From positions 1 to 62,373 of the forward strand of contig CAIUGL010000089.1 in assembly GCA_903898715.1 (NCBI GenBank): DNA of 62,373 bases, given 5' to 3'. The stretch comes from an uncultured Cytophagaceae bacterium (GTDB lineage Bacteria > Bacteroidota > Bacteroidia > Cytophagales > Spirosomataceae). The translations under genes and the position numbers were made by a program. This document shows, one piece after another, positions 25,408 to 33,744 of this stretch; the first letter of the stretch is position 1, and the number at the start of each line of letters is the position of its first letter. The notes beneath the pieces are model-generated. The model did not search any database. It was not told the origin of the DNA and saw nothing but the letters and a program-made list of their open reading frames with translations.

Positions 25408-26745
25408 ATGAAAAATACAAGACGAGATTTTGTGAAGCAAGCCGGCCTAACTGCGAGTGGATTGATTTTAGCTCCTTGGGCATCGAATGCTTTTTCAGGC
25501 CAAAGTTTAGTGAATGACACCCTTAAGGTTGCCTTGATTGGCTGTGGAGGACGTGGTACAGGTGCCATTACACAAGCATTGAGCACGAAAGAAAATATTC
25601 AATTAGTCGCGATGGCGGATGTTTTCCGGGATCGCCTAGATGATTGCTATGGCAATTTGATGAAATCACGTGAAAAGGACGCCTCTGCCAAAGCCATACC
25701 TATCCGACAAAAAGTAGACGTACCCGAGGATAGAAAATTTGTGGGATTCGATGGCTATAAACGCGCCATGGAATTAGCCGATGTCGTGATTTTAACAACG
25801 CCTCCAGGTTTCCGTCCCTTGCATTTCGAAGAGGCCGTTGCCCAAGGCAAACAAATTTTCATGGAGAAACCCGTGGCAACTGATCCCGCTGGTATCCAGC
25901 GCGTACTAACCGCTGCCAAAATTGCCAAGCAAAAAAAATTGAACGTCGTAGTAGGTTTACAGCGACACTATCAAAATTCCTACCGCGAAATCATGAAGCG
26001 CATCCAAGACGGGCAAATTGGCGATGTGGTATCCGCTTCTTGCTGGTGGAATAACGATGGCGTTTGGGTGAAACCGCGTAAAGAAGGACAAACTGAGATG
26101 GAATATCAATTGCGCAATTGGTATTACTTTAACTGGATTTGTGGCGATCACATTACAGAACAACACGTTCATAACATCGACGTGATTAATTGGGTGAAAA
26201 ATGGCTATCCAGTTCGTGCACGCGGTACCGGTGGACGCGAGGTTCGGAAAGGAAAAGATTTCGGTGAAATTTTCGATCACCACATCGTAGAGTTTGAGTA
26301 CGCAGACGGAACGATTTTAAATAGTCAGTGTCGGCATATTCCTGGCACCTGGGCTAAAGTGGATGAACACGTGGTTGGGACAAAAGGCAAAGTACATTTT
26401 GATGCAGCTAAGATCCTTGATCACAAAGGGAATGTTCAATATGCCTTTGACAAGAAAACGAAGGAAAACAATCCATACCAAACCGAACACGATGAACTTT
26501 GGGCGACCGTAGCCGCGGGAGATTATAAGTACGCGGATGCAGAAAATGGCGCTTATTCAACGATGACATCGATTTTAGGCCGTATGGCCACCTATTCGGG
26601 CCAAGTAATCGAGTGGGATAAGGCGATTAATTCAGGCATTAACATTGCCCCATCGCGCTTTGCTTGGGATGCAGATATGCCTTCAAAACCGGATGCCAAT
26701 GGCCTATACAGCGTCGCAGTTCCCGGAAAGACAAGTTATTTTTAA
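25408..26745 (+). CDS. Tat-exported Gfo/Idh/MocA-family oxidoreductase
   Basis: A NAD(P)-dependent sugar or polyol dehydrogenase-type protein with a Tat signal (MKNTRRDFVKQAGLTASG, twin Arg in RRDFVK), so it should fold with its cofactor and act in the periplasm. The Rossmann start is KVALIGCGGRGTGAI, followed by VAMADVFRDRL and the family signature IFMEKPVATDPAG (EKP). The C-terminal domain has YHQNSY-type and HITEQHVHNIDVINW segments, including the conserved His pair. About 445 residues is typical of the exported subgroup. It closes the DUF1080-apbE-SUMF1 unit and is followed by a strong terminator. A role in making 3-keto sugars for the DUF1080 hydrolase is inference. Confidence 0.9.
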   Translation: MKNTRRDFVKQAGLTASGLILAPWASNAFSGQSLVNDTLKVALIGCGGRGTGAITQALSTKENIQLVAMADVFRDRLDDCYGNLMKSREKDASAKAIPIRQKVDVPEDRKFVGFDGYKRAMELADVVILTTPPGFRPLHFEEAVAQGKQIFMEKPVATDPAGIQRVLTAAKIAKQKKLNVVVGLQRHYQNSYREIMKRIQDGQIGDVVSASCWWNNDGVWVKPRKEGQTEMEYQLRNWYYFNWICGDHITEQHVHNIDVINWVKNGYPVRARGTGGREVRKGKDFGEIFDHHIVEFEYADGTILNSQCRHIPGTWAKVDEHVVGTKGKVHFDAAKILDHKGNVQYAFDKKTKENNPYQTEHDELWATVAAGDYKYADAENGAYSTMTSILGRMATYSGQVIEWDKAINSGINIAPSRFAWDADMPSKPDANGLYSVAVPGKTSYF

Positions 26746-26752
26746 GTAACAT

Positions 26753-26783
26753 AAAACCCCACCTGATTCGAGGTGGGGTTTTT
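26753..26783. terminator. Strong bidirectional terminator
   Basis: A 12-bp perfect stem (26753-26764 with 26771-26782), hexanucleotide loop, A-run before and T-run after. It separates the convergent oxidoreductase and hydrolase genes and serves both. Confidence 0.85.
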
Positions 26784-26797
26784 CTTTAATTGATTTA

Positions 26798-27511
26798 CTA
26801 AGAATTTTCAAGCCACCGATGGATCAAAGCGGCATGTTGATGGGCGTTGGGGTCCAACATTAAATCGTGTGAACCTCCCTCGATCAATTCCAATGTAGTT
26901 CCATAGTATTCCGCGGTTTGCTTAAATTCATTTACCGAAATCAATGCATCGGCAGAACCACCCATCACGAGCGTTGGCACCTTTTTCTGGACGCGACCAA
27001 GCGGCATCATTAATTGTAGATACGCCCAAAAAGATTCGGCACACATCAAGTTTGCGTACTGTTCTGTCTTTTCATTCGAACCAAACATTAAACGCGGATA
27101 CTTTCTGAATACCCCCAATAAATTTGCTTGAAACAAGAATTTAAATGCCCCTGGGTTTTGAAACAACACCCGAAGACTGGGCATGAGCACCCCGACTGGC
27201 GGAACAGAGGACATCAAAATAGCTTGTTTACATCTACCTCCTTTGGCCAAAAACCGTTGCAAGATCATCCCTCCCATGGAATGCCCCATGATGATGGGGT
27301 CTTGGGAGAGTTTGCCAACGACTTCTGAAAGTGCATGTACATAATCTCCCATAGCATAATGAATCGCTTTTGTGCTCCCCGCTACCTCATGACCGGGAAG
27401 GTTTATCGCCACGCACGCGTACCCTTGCTCCTCAAAATAAGGAACAAAATATTCCTCCCAGCACCAAGCACCATGACTCATCCCATGGACAAAAACGATG
27501 GTTTCTTTCAT
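26798..27511 (-). CDS. Cytoplasmic alpha/beta-hydrolase
   Basis: A 237-residue esterase/lipase-type hydrolase with no signal peptide. Visible motifs are the N-terminal FVHGMSHGAWCWEEYF (HG oxyanion region), the nucleophile elbow PIIMGHSMGGMILQ (G-H-S-M-G), an acid in GSADALISV and the catalytic His in EGGSHDLMLDP. The length is that of the compact MenH/EstA-like group. Start and upstream FMO stop share one base (TAATG), so the two are translationally coupled. A monooxygenase followed by an esterase would suit Baeyer-Villiger-type ester formation and hydrolysis, which is inference only. Confidence 0.82.
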   Translation of the reverse strand: MKETIVFVHGMSHGAWCWEEYFVPYFEEQGYACVAINLPGHEVAGSTKAIHYAMGDYVHALSEVVGKLSQDPIIMGHSMGGMILQRFLAKGGRCKQAILMSSVPPVGVLMPSLRVLFQNPGAFKFLFQANLLGVFRKYPRLMFGSNEKTEQYANLMCAESFWAYLQLMMPLGRVQKKVPTLVMGGSADALISVNEFKQTAEYYGTTLELIEGGSHDLMLDPNAHQHAALIHRWLENS

Positions 27512-28818
27512 TAAGCGAGTGATTTGCGCACGTAGTTATGCGGCAAGTGTTTTTTCAACTGCTTTGTAAACAAATGAAAATCAACCGTTATCGTGTGACG
27601 CGGTGTTTTGATTTGATTTAAATGTGGATGCGTCACTTCCCTTTGGCATAATTCAGCCATATTTTCAGGTCGCTTCCACGTTCCTGCAATGGCTCTAGCG
27701 GCAATCTTACTCTGCAATTCAGCAGCCGGCCAAATACAACCCAAAGGCTGGAACATGCCTACAAAAAACAAGTTCTCGTATTTCTCATGGAGCATTTTTA
27801 AATACAAGGGAACATCCCCTTCACTGTAATTCAAAAAGTCTTGTCGGAAAAATGGATGCGCCAAAATATACCCTGTACATGCAATAATCGTATCAAACGC
27901 CTCCACAGATCCATCTTTAAAGTGTACATGTTCTCCATCAAATCGCTCGATATCGCCTTTCGGAAAAACCTTACCATGACGTACTTTGTACAACAACTCT
28001 TCATTGATCGTGGGATGCGTTCCCGTAATCGCATGTTCCGGTTCAGGCAATCCGTAGTTCTTATTGGACCCCGAAAAAATCTTGACCGTTAATTCCGAAA
28101 AGAAAAACTTCAACTTGGTAGGTAAGAATGCCATGCGGGATGCGACTACATCACTCGGCTTGCCAAAGAGGAATTTAGGAACGATGCGGTAGCCGCGGCG
28201 CCAACTGATCGTTGTTTTCGCACTCACCCGACTCGTCTCTACGGCCACATCGCACGCCGAGTTTCCTCCGCCAATAACCAAAATGCGCTGATCCTTAAAT
28301 GGTGTTGCGTTTTTAAATTCATGGGAGTGCATCAGTTTCCCTGTAAAATTTCCTGGATAGTGCGGCATACGAGGTTTCCAATGATGGCCATTGCAAACCA
28401 CTAAATGGGTGAATTCCTCCGTTTTTGATACGCCATCATGACTCGTTTGAACGATCCATTGATTCGCTTCATCTAACTCACATGATTCCACAAGCGTGTT
28501 AAACTGAATGTGGGGGTACAAATTAAATTTTGCAGCGTAAGCCTGAAAATAACGGCGCAGTTGGTCATGCGAAGGATAATCCGGCAGACCCACCTCGAAA
28601 TCATCAAAGGTGAAATCCTCATATTGCGAAAGCGTTTTCGAGCTAATGATATGGGTAGTTTCAAAGACACTCGAATGACTCAGCTTTTCATTATAAATCC
28701 AGTTACCGCCCACGTTCGTGTTGAAGTCGTAACAAACCACATCAAGCCCTTCGTCGCGTAAATTTTTCAACGCCGTGATGCCGGAAGGTCCGGCACCTAT
28801 CACACATACTTTTGTCAT
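27511..28818 (-). CDS. Flavin-dependent monooxygenase (FMO-like)
   Basis: A 435-residue two-dinucleotide-binding flavoprotein. It shows the FAD Rossmann motif CVIGAGPSGI at the very N-terminus, the FMO-type fingerprint FTGKLMHSHEFKN (F-x-G-x-x-x-H-x-x-x-F, last position Phe), the NADPH motif LVIGGGNSACDVAVE and a C-terminal IIACTGYILAHPFF. These mark class B flavin monooxygenases, which oxygenate N, S or ketone groups using NADPH and O2. The substrate is unknown. It lies 12 bases after the DUF5117-type metalloprotease gene and is coupled to the hydrolase gene, so all three probably share one transcript. Confidence 0.85.
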   Translation of the reverse strand: MTKVCVIGAGPSGITALKNLRDEGLDVVCYDFNTNVGGNWIYNEKLSHSSVFETTHIISSKTLSQYEDFTFDDFEVGLPDYPSHDQLRRYFQAYAAKFNLYPHIQFNTLVESCELDEANQWIVQTSHDGVSKTEEFTHLVVCNGHHWKPRMPHYPGNFTGKLMHSHEFKNATPFKDQRILVIGGGNSACDVAVETSRVSAKTTISWRRGYRIVPKFLFGKPSDVVASRMAFLPTKLKFFFSELTVKIFSGSNKNYGLPEPEHAITGTHPTINEELLYKVRHGKVFPKGDIERFDGEHVHFKDGSVEAFDTIIACTGYILAHPFFRQDFLNYSEGDVPLYLKMLHEKYENLFFVGMFQPLGCIWPAAELQSKIAARAIAGTWKRPENMAELCQREVTHPHLNQIKTPRHTITVDFHLFTKQLKKHLPHNYVRKSLA

Positions 28819-28830
28819 CGTTTTATAGGT

Positions 28831-31209
28831 TTAATCCAAACAGTCCATCCCGATCGGGGCGCCGTCGGGAATGTTCGGTGTTTGCATCGGTTTCCAATCG
28901 CTTGAGTTTGCTTTAAATTGATCAATCGTTTGAACCATGTATTTGGCCATTGTACTAGGATTCTTACCATAAAAGGCACGAATTTTTTGTACCGATTCCT
29001 GCACCTCCGCTGCGGCAAGAGGCGAAATCGATGGTGCGTTTAATACATTTAATAAAGCTGAAAGCACCTTGAAATTAATCGTTTCCTGGGTCGCTTGCAG
29101 GTAGGAATCCGCATGCGATTTGAAAATCGTTGCTTGCGTTAGCGACTGTAAGGTTTCTGCGACACCTAGTTGTTTCGCGTCAACGGCCTTGTTACCGGCC
29201 AAGCGCGATAGTCGATCAGGATGTAGAAGAAAATCCAGTGTGAAGTCGGCCGCCGCCTCTACCCCACCGAACGGATCAAACGTGATGCCAGTTTTTCCCT
29301 TAAACGATTCCCGCGTACGATCATAATTGAACGCGCGCGGCGGAAACAAGGCAAGCTTTTCTTTGGGAATGGCCAAGGTTTGAGCATCCAATGTAGTTGT
29401 CAGCGTACGAAGTGCGTCGATTTGCAAGGCAAGTGGCGCCAGTGACATGACGAGTTCCTTACCTCCACGAACGGCATAATTATATTCCGAACCACCTATG
29501 ATCTTGGACACGGCTTCCGTCTGATAGCGATGCAAGAAATACAGGGGAACAAATACATCTTCCAAATGTGAATAGGTTTCATTGGGACGAATGTTATTCA
29601 CGGAGAAATTGGCAATTGCTTTTTGGCGAACAGTCAAAATATTTTTCAATTCATCTACAATGGTCGTGCCATTATCCCACAGGTGCGCATAGATGTGGGC
29701 TCCACCCGGGTTACGCGCATCCGCATCGGTAATGAACCGAAGTCCTTTTTCATAGGCTTGATCAAGAACCTGATTAAGTTCCGTTTGGGACTTGTGCGCT
29801 CCATAAGCATAATCGACAGATACCTTATCCCAGTCCCCAATTTTGGTGTCGTAGGCATGGCTGAAGTCCATCTGTTTTCCCTTGAATTCAACTTGTGGAT
29901 GCGGGTAATCCATGACACTGGTATTCGCACGCGCACTTGCCGCATAATTATGGGCAAATCCAAGCGTATGGCCTATTTCATGCGCCGCTAATTGTCGGAT
30001 TCGTGCCAAAGCCATCGCAAGCATTGGCCCATTATGGGAACCGTCAACCGCAAAAGGTGCATTCATGAGTGCTTGGGCAATTAAGAAGTCTTGGCGAATG
30101 CGTAAACTACCTAGGCTTACGTGACCTTTCAAAATTTCACCCGTTCGCGGATCTGCGATGCTGGCGCCGTAGGACCAACCGCGGGTGGAACGATGCACCC
30201 ACTGGATAACATGGTAACGGACATCCAACGGATCCGCATCTTCAGGCAATAATTTGACTTGAAATGCATCCTTGTAACCTATCGCTTCAAACGCTTGATT
30301 CCACCAGCGACCTCCTTCCATCAAGGCAGAGCGAATGGGTTCCGGGGTTCCGTTATCTAAATAATAAATGATTGGTTTTACCGCCTCAGAAACCGCTGCG
30401 CTTGGATCCTTCTTTTCTAAGCGATGTCGGGTAATCCATTTCTTTTCAATGACTTCCTGAACGGGAGAGGCATAATCCTGAAAAGTAATGGCATTTGCCC
30501 CTGATCGCGGGTCAAATAAACGTGGCTGATATTTGCTATCAGGCAATTCAATAAATGAATGATGTTCCACAACCGTCACATAGTCCGCATTGGGAGCGAC
30601 CGAGCGAATCTCTGCACCAGTTCCATTACCTGCAAAAGTGAGGCGTGCTTCAAACTCTGAATTTTTTGGAAAAGATTTTGTTCGATCTAAGGCCAATGAA
30701 CTTTTGGATTTATCCAAACTATAAGTTCCTTGTTTGGCTTGTGAAAGGCGTTTCAAAACACCGTGCACATCCTGCAGGAGGAAATCGGTAAAATCGATGA
30801 AATAAGACCCGTTGGAAGCATGTTCGATTTTGAATCCAAACAGCACCGACTTCGCAAAGGCTTGTTGGACCGAAAGCTTCTCCAGCGCATTCGTCGTATT
30901 TGCCCGATAACGGGTATTGGGTTGAACAAGGAAAAGTTTATTCCCTTGTTTCTCGAAATAGACTACTTGTTCGTTGCCAAGTTGGCCACGATCCAAGCCT
31001 AAATCGTTATTCCCCACCCCTTGCGCAAGGGAGTAAGCGTACAAAAACTCCTCGTTGAGTTTATTGACCTCGAGGTAAATCTTGTCATTTGAGTCGTCGT
31101 AATAGAAATTGAAATAGCCGGAATAGGCTTTCATCAACTTGAGTTTGTCGGCAATTTGCGCTTGGGCTCCTAAACTACATAGGAGAAAAAGTAGGATAAT
31201 TTTTTTCAT
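28831..31209 (-). CDS. Exported zinc metalloprotease (DUF5117/DUF5118 type)
   Basis: ATG 31209 starts a signal peptide (MKKIILLFLLCSLGAQA); the frame upstream lacks one. The roughly 790-residue mature protein has an N-terminal DUF5118/5117-like region (YLEVNKLNEEFLYAYSLAQG, LGNEQVVYFEKQGNKLFLV) and a gluzincin/metzincin-like catalytic site HEIGHTLGFAHNY near residue 395, giving H-E-x-x-H-x-x-x-x-x-H with the third zinc ligand in place. A Met follows soon after (SVMDYPHP), as in metzincin-type Met-turns. Such proteins are common in Bacteroidota; substrates are not known. It leads a three-gene leftward unit with the FMO and hydrolase. Confidence 0.88.
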   Translation of the reverse strand: MKKIILLFLLCSLGAQAQIADKLKLMKAYSGYFNFYYDDSNDKIYLEVNKLNEEFLYAYSLAQGVGNNDLGLDRGQLGNEQVVYFEKQGNKLFLVQPNTRYRANTTNALEKLSVQQAFAKSVLFGFKIEHASNGSYFIDFTDFLLQDVHGVLKRLSQAKQGTYSLDKSKSSLALDRTKSFPKNSEFEARLTFAGNGTGAEIRSVAPNADYVTVVEHHSFIELPDSKYQPRLFDPRSGANAITFQDYASPVQEVIEKKWITRHRLEKKDPSAAVSEAVKPIIYYLDNGTPEPIRSALMEGGRWWNQAFEAIGYKDAFQVKLLPEDADPLDVRYHVIQWVHRSTRGWSYGASIADPRTGEILKGHVSLGSLRIRQDFLIAQALMNAPFAVDGSHNGPMLAMALARIRQLAAHEIGHTLGFAHNYAASARANTSVMDYPHPQVEFKGKQMDFSHAYDTKIGDWDKVSVDYAYGAHKSQTELNQVLDQAYEKGLRFITDADARNPGGAHIYAHLWDNGTTIVDELKNILTVRQKAIANFSVNNIRPNETYSHLEDVFVPLYFLHRYQTEAVSKIIGGSEYNYAVRGGKELVMSLAPLALQIDALRTLTTTLDAQTLAIPKEKLALFPPRAFNYDRTRESFKGKTGITFDPFGGVEAAADFTLDFLLHPDRLSRLAGNKAVDAKQLGVAETLQSLTQATIFKSHADSYLQATQETINFKVLSALLNVLNAPSISPLAAAEVQESVQKIRAFYGKNPSTMAKYMVQTIDQFKANSSDWKPMQTPNIPDGAPIGMDCLD

Positions 31210-31559
31210 AGCAGGTGATAAATAGGTAGGTGTCGTCACGCCAGAATATGCGAGCGTCCGACTCATATTTACGGGTCCCAAATTGGCAATATATTTGACA
31301 AATTCCAACCGATAAATTCACGGGTGAACGGATATGTGCGAACAAAAATGAATTTGCATTAATCACACGCATTACGTTGCAAAGTTTTTTCCATGATATT
31401 GCCGATTTTTTGGTCTTCATTTTAATCAATAAACGAAAGCTACCTGACGCTTAAATAATTCATACTTCATTGGGATGAACCTAGCCATTAGATTAGTTTT
31501 ATACAGATTATCCAGCTAAGTTTGCACCGTTTAATTCCGCCTAAAATCGCTTCTAATTC
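31210..31559. other. Divergent intergenic region, no gene seen
   Basis: A 350-base spacer between the leftward metalloprotease gene and the rightward glycosyltransferase gene. Stops close all frames quickly and no remnant protein was recognised on either strand. It should hold both promoters. No long inverted repeat or RNA-like structure was noticed. Confidence 0.4.
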
Positions 31560-32213
31560 ATGTCTATTCCGGTAAAAATCTCCGTGTTAATGTCGTTGTA
31601 TAACACGGATTTTGAAGTTAGCCAACGCGCCATTAGGTCCGTTTTAAATCAAGATTTTCAAGAATTCGAATTGATTATCATCGATGATGGCAGTTTAGCG
31701 AATGATCGCGATTCCTTATTACGTTTAGTGGAAGCGCATGAAGACAAAATTGTCTACATACGTCATCGCAATCAGGGGCAGGCCGATTCGATTAATCGAG
31801 GCGTGTTAAATAGTAAAGGGGATTTCATCACCATCCTAGATAGCGATGATGAATATAAACCCAATCACTTGAGTGCATGTCTACGCGAAATGCATGACGT
31901 CGATTTGATTTGTTCGACTACCGAAACCATCGTTGACTCGCCAGAAGACTATTATGTACCCGACAAAAACGATTTGTCCAAGCATATCCATTTAGATGAG
32001 GTAATATTATTTGGGACACTTTTTGGTCGGAAGCATGTATTTAATGCCATCGATTTTGAGGGTGGATTTGCGGCAGATTCCCATTTTTATGAGAAGGCAT
32101 TGGCACAATTTCCTACTAAAAAAGTGGCGCTTAAGACGTACATATACTACCGAAATAATCCCAATAGCACCTGCTCCACGGTTAAGAAAGAGAATTTAAT
32201 GCTGAATAATTAA
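31560..32213 (+). CDS. GT2-family glycosyltransferase
   Basis: A 217-residue GT-A fold transferase without transmembrane segments. The start KISVLMSLYNTDFEVSQRAI, SVLNQDFQEFELIIIDDGS and FITILDSDDEYKPNHL are the nucleotide-sugar binding and D-x-D elements of family 2. It is shorter than most GT2 enzymes (about 250-330), ending soon after the catalytic core. Its stop overlaps the next start (TAATG), so the downstream protein is its probable partner. Likely acts on a surface glycan or glycoprotein; donor and acceptor are unknown. Confidence 0.88.
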   Translation: MSIPVKISVLMSLYNTDFEVSQRAIRSVLNQDFQEFELIIIDDGSLANDRDSLLRLVEAHEDKIVYIRHRNQGQADSINRGVLNSKGDFITILDSDDEYKPNHLSACLREMHDVDLICSTTETIVDSPEDYYVPDKNDLSKHIHLDEVILFGTLFGRKHVFNAIDFEGGFAADSHFYEKALAQFPTKKVALKTYIYYRNNPNSTCSTVKKENLMLNN

Positions 32214-32965
32214 TGGCAGGCAACCCAACAGATTTTCTACTGATGGCTTGTCACATCACGGGGGTTTACGATGTAAATCGAAATACTACCTTAGAACCTG
32301 ACGACTACCGTTTAGTCCAAGCCTGGGCAGAATCGGTTGCAGCTGCCAAAATCAAGGGTGTCATTTTCCATAATAATTTGAGTCCAAAGACCTGCGAAAC
32401 CTATACCAATGCGTATGTTTCGTTTGTTGGCATTGACTATAATCCCACATTCAACCCGAATGTCTTTCGGTATTTTGTTTATCGAGACTACCTGCAAAAA
32501 CACGCGCTAGAAACGCTCGGGGTCTTTGTTACAGATGTCTCGGATGTTGTCCTTGTAAATAACCCATTTGAAGATCAAAGATTCATCAATCAACCGAATG
32601 TTTTTTTTTGTGGTGATGAAGATAAACCGCTCAATAATGAATGGATGCGCAACCATGCCACACATTTACGGGAACAAATAGCTGACTATGCAGCTTATGA
32701 AGATCGTTTTGGGCAGGACACTTTGCTCAATTGCGGCATTATGGGTGGGCATACTTCCGTCTTTATAGGCTTCCTAGAAAAATTATGTGCGTTGCATGAA
32801 CGGTATAATGCCAACAATAAAACAGCTTATACCGGCGATATGGGGGCATTTAATTACTTGGCGCGCACAAAATATACGGATCAAATAATTTCGGGACCAC
32901 CGGTAAATACCGTATTTAAATTATATGAAACGGAGCGTACGGATTGCTGGTTTCGCCATAAATAA
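32213..32965 (+). CDS. Putative glycosyltransferase-like protein coupled to the GT2 gene
   Basis: A 250-residue cytosolic protein without signal or membrane helices. It does not match a family I can name with confidence. GVFVTDVSDVVLVNNPF looks like the D-x-D metal site of nucleotide-diphospho-sugar transferases, and DTLLNCGIMGGHTSVFIGFL followed by YTGDMGAFNYLA resembles the acceptor-side motif of GT77-like enzymes (a conserved Gly-rich turn, then an Asp-Met pair). LVQAWAESVAAAKIKGVIFH is a helix-strand near the N-terminus. The one-base overlap with the GT2 gene argues for a joint role in glycan assembly. It is followed by the convergent toxin-antitoxin pair 16 bases later. Confidence 0.6.
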   Translation: MAGNPTDFLLMACHITGVYDVNRNTTLEPDDYRLVQAWAESVAAAKIKGVIFHNNLSPKTCETYTNAYVSFVGIDYNPTFNPNVFRYFVYRDYLQKHALETLGVFVTDVSDVVLVNNPFEDQRFINQPNVFFCGDEDKPLNNEWMRNHATHLREQIADYAAYEDRFGQDTLLNCGIMGGHTSVFIGFLEKLCALHERYNANNKTAYTGDMGAFNYLARTKYTDQIISGPPVNTVFKLYETERTDCWFRHK

Positions 32966-32981
32966 TTGAACCTTCTAGAAG

Positions 32982-33281
32982 TTATGAAATAGCCATTTCC
33001 TCGGAAGAAGGATTGATTTGTAATTGGCCTCCAATGGCTCTTAAAACTTTCATGACCGTTTCAAATTGTGGCTTAGAACCATCTGAAAGAGCTTTGTATA
33101 AACTTGGCCTACTTAACCCTGTTTCATTTGCTATTTTGGACATACCGATGGATTTGGCAACATTTCCAATCGCAACAATTACATCAGCATCATTACCTTC
33201 AGCTAAAACTGTATTTAGATAAGCAACGATCATTTCATTACTATCTAAATAATCAGCTACATCAAATTTTGTCGTTTCCAT
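32982..33281 (-). CDS. Type II antitoxin, HTH addiction-module antidote
   Basis: A 99-residue Xre-type DNA-binding antitoxin. The family pattern is clear: FDVADYLDSNEMIVAYLN, then VIVAIGNVAKSIGMSKIA and the helix-turn-helix with GLSRPSLYKALSDGSKPQFE, ending in TVMKVLRAIGGQLQI. This is the TIGR02684-type antidote usually paired with a RelE/HigB-like killer. It should neutralise the toxin and repress the operon. It lies 4 bases downstream of the toxin gene (toxin-first order, as in higBA). Confidence 0.88.
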   Translation of the reverse strand: METTKFDVADYLDSNEMIVAYLNTVLAEGNDADVIVAIGNVAKSIGMSKIANETGLSRPSLYKALSDGSKPQFETVMKVLRAIGGQLQINPSSEEMAIS

Positions 33282-33285
33282 GATA

Positions 33286-33585
33286 TTAATTTTTCAAATT
33301 GTATAAAATCAATTTGGCTCTTTCTATGTCTTTGTGTTGGGTTGATTTATCACCACCCACAATCAAAATAATTATTTTACCTTCTTGCTCCTTGAAATAA
33401 ATTCTGTAGCCTTTAGCATAGTCGATTTTCAATTCGCGAATTCCGTCTCCAACTGGCTCATTATCACCAAAATGCTCACTTGTTTCAAGTTTTTGAATAC
33501 GGATTAAAATTTTAGCCTTTGCTCTTAAATCTTTTAGCTTTCTAAGCCATTTGTCAAACTCTGCTGTTTTTTCGATTAGGTACAT
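33286..33585 (-). CDS. Type II toxin, RelE/HigB-like addiction-module killer
   Basis: A 99-residue RelE/ParE-superfamily toxin, probably a ribosome-dependent mRNA interferase. Family features are FDKWLRKLKDLRAKAKILIR, PVGDGIRELKIDYAKGYRIY and IIILIVGGDKSTQHKDIERA, the TIGR02683-type pattern with conserved Arg, Tyr and the GGDKS turn. It is intact, full length and first in the pair. A small palindrome (ATTTG-A-CAAAT, 33584-33594) overlaps its start codon and could be the repressor site. The pair stands between unrelated genes with no other mobile marker, so it is a lone genomic module. Confidence 0.88.
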   Translation of the reverse strand: MYLIEKTAEFDKWLRKLKDLRAKAKILIRIQKLETSEHFGDNEPVGDGIRELKIDYAKGYRIYFKEQEGKIIILIVGGDKSTQHKDIERAKLILYNLKN

Positions 33586-33744
33586 TTGACAAATTGTATT
33601 CAGTTGGATACAAATCTAACTAAATTATCTGTTTAATTACATTTTACTCAATCAGACGCACTGATATTTTCCACTATAACCGAAACAGATCGAACCTTCC
33701 CAGGATTATTTAGTTATTAATACGAAAATCCATCCATTACTCAC

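Noticed and set aside
29623-29991. 122-codon plus-strand frame opposite the metalloprotease
   Set aside because: Antisense shadow over the HExxH-containing catalytic region; no independent evidence of coding.
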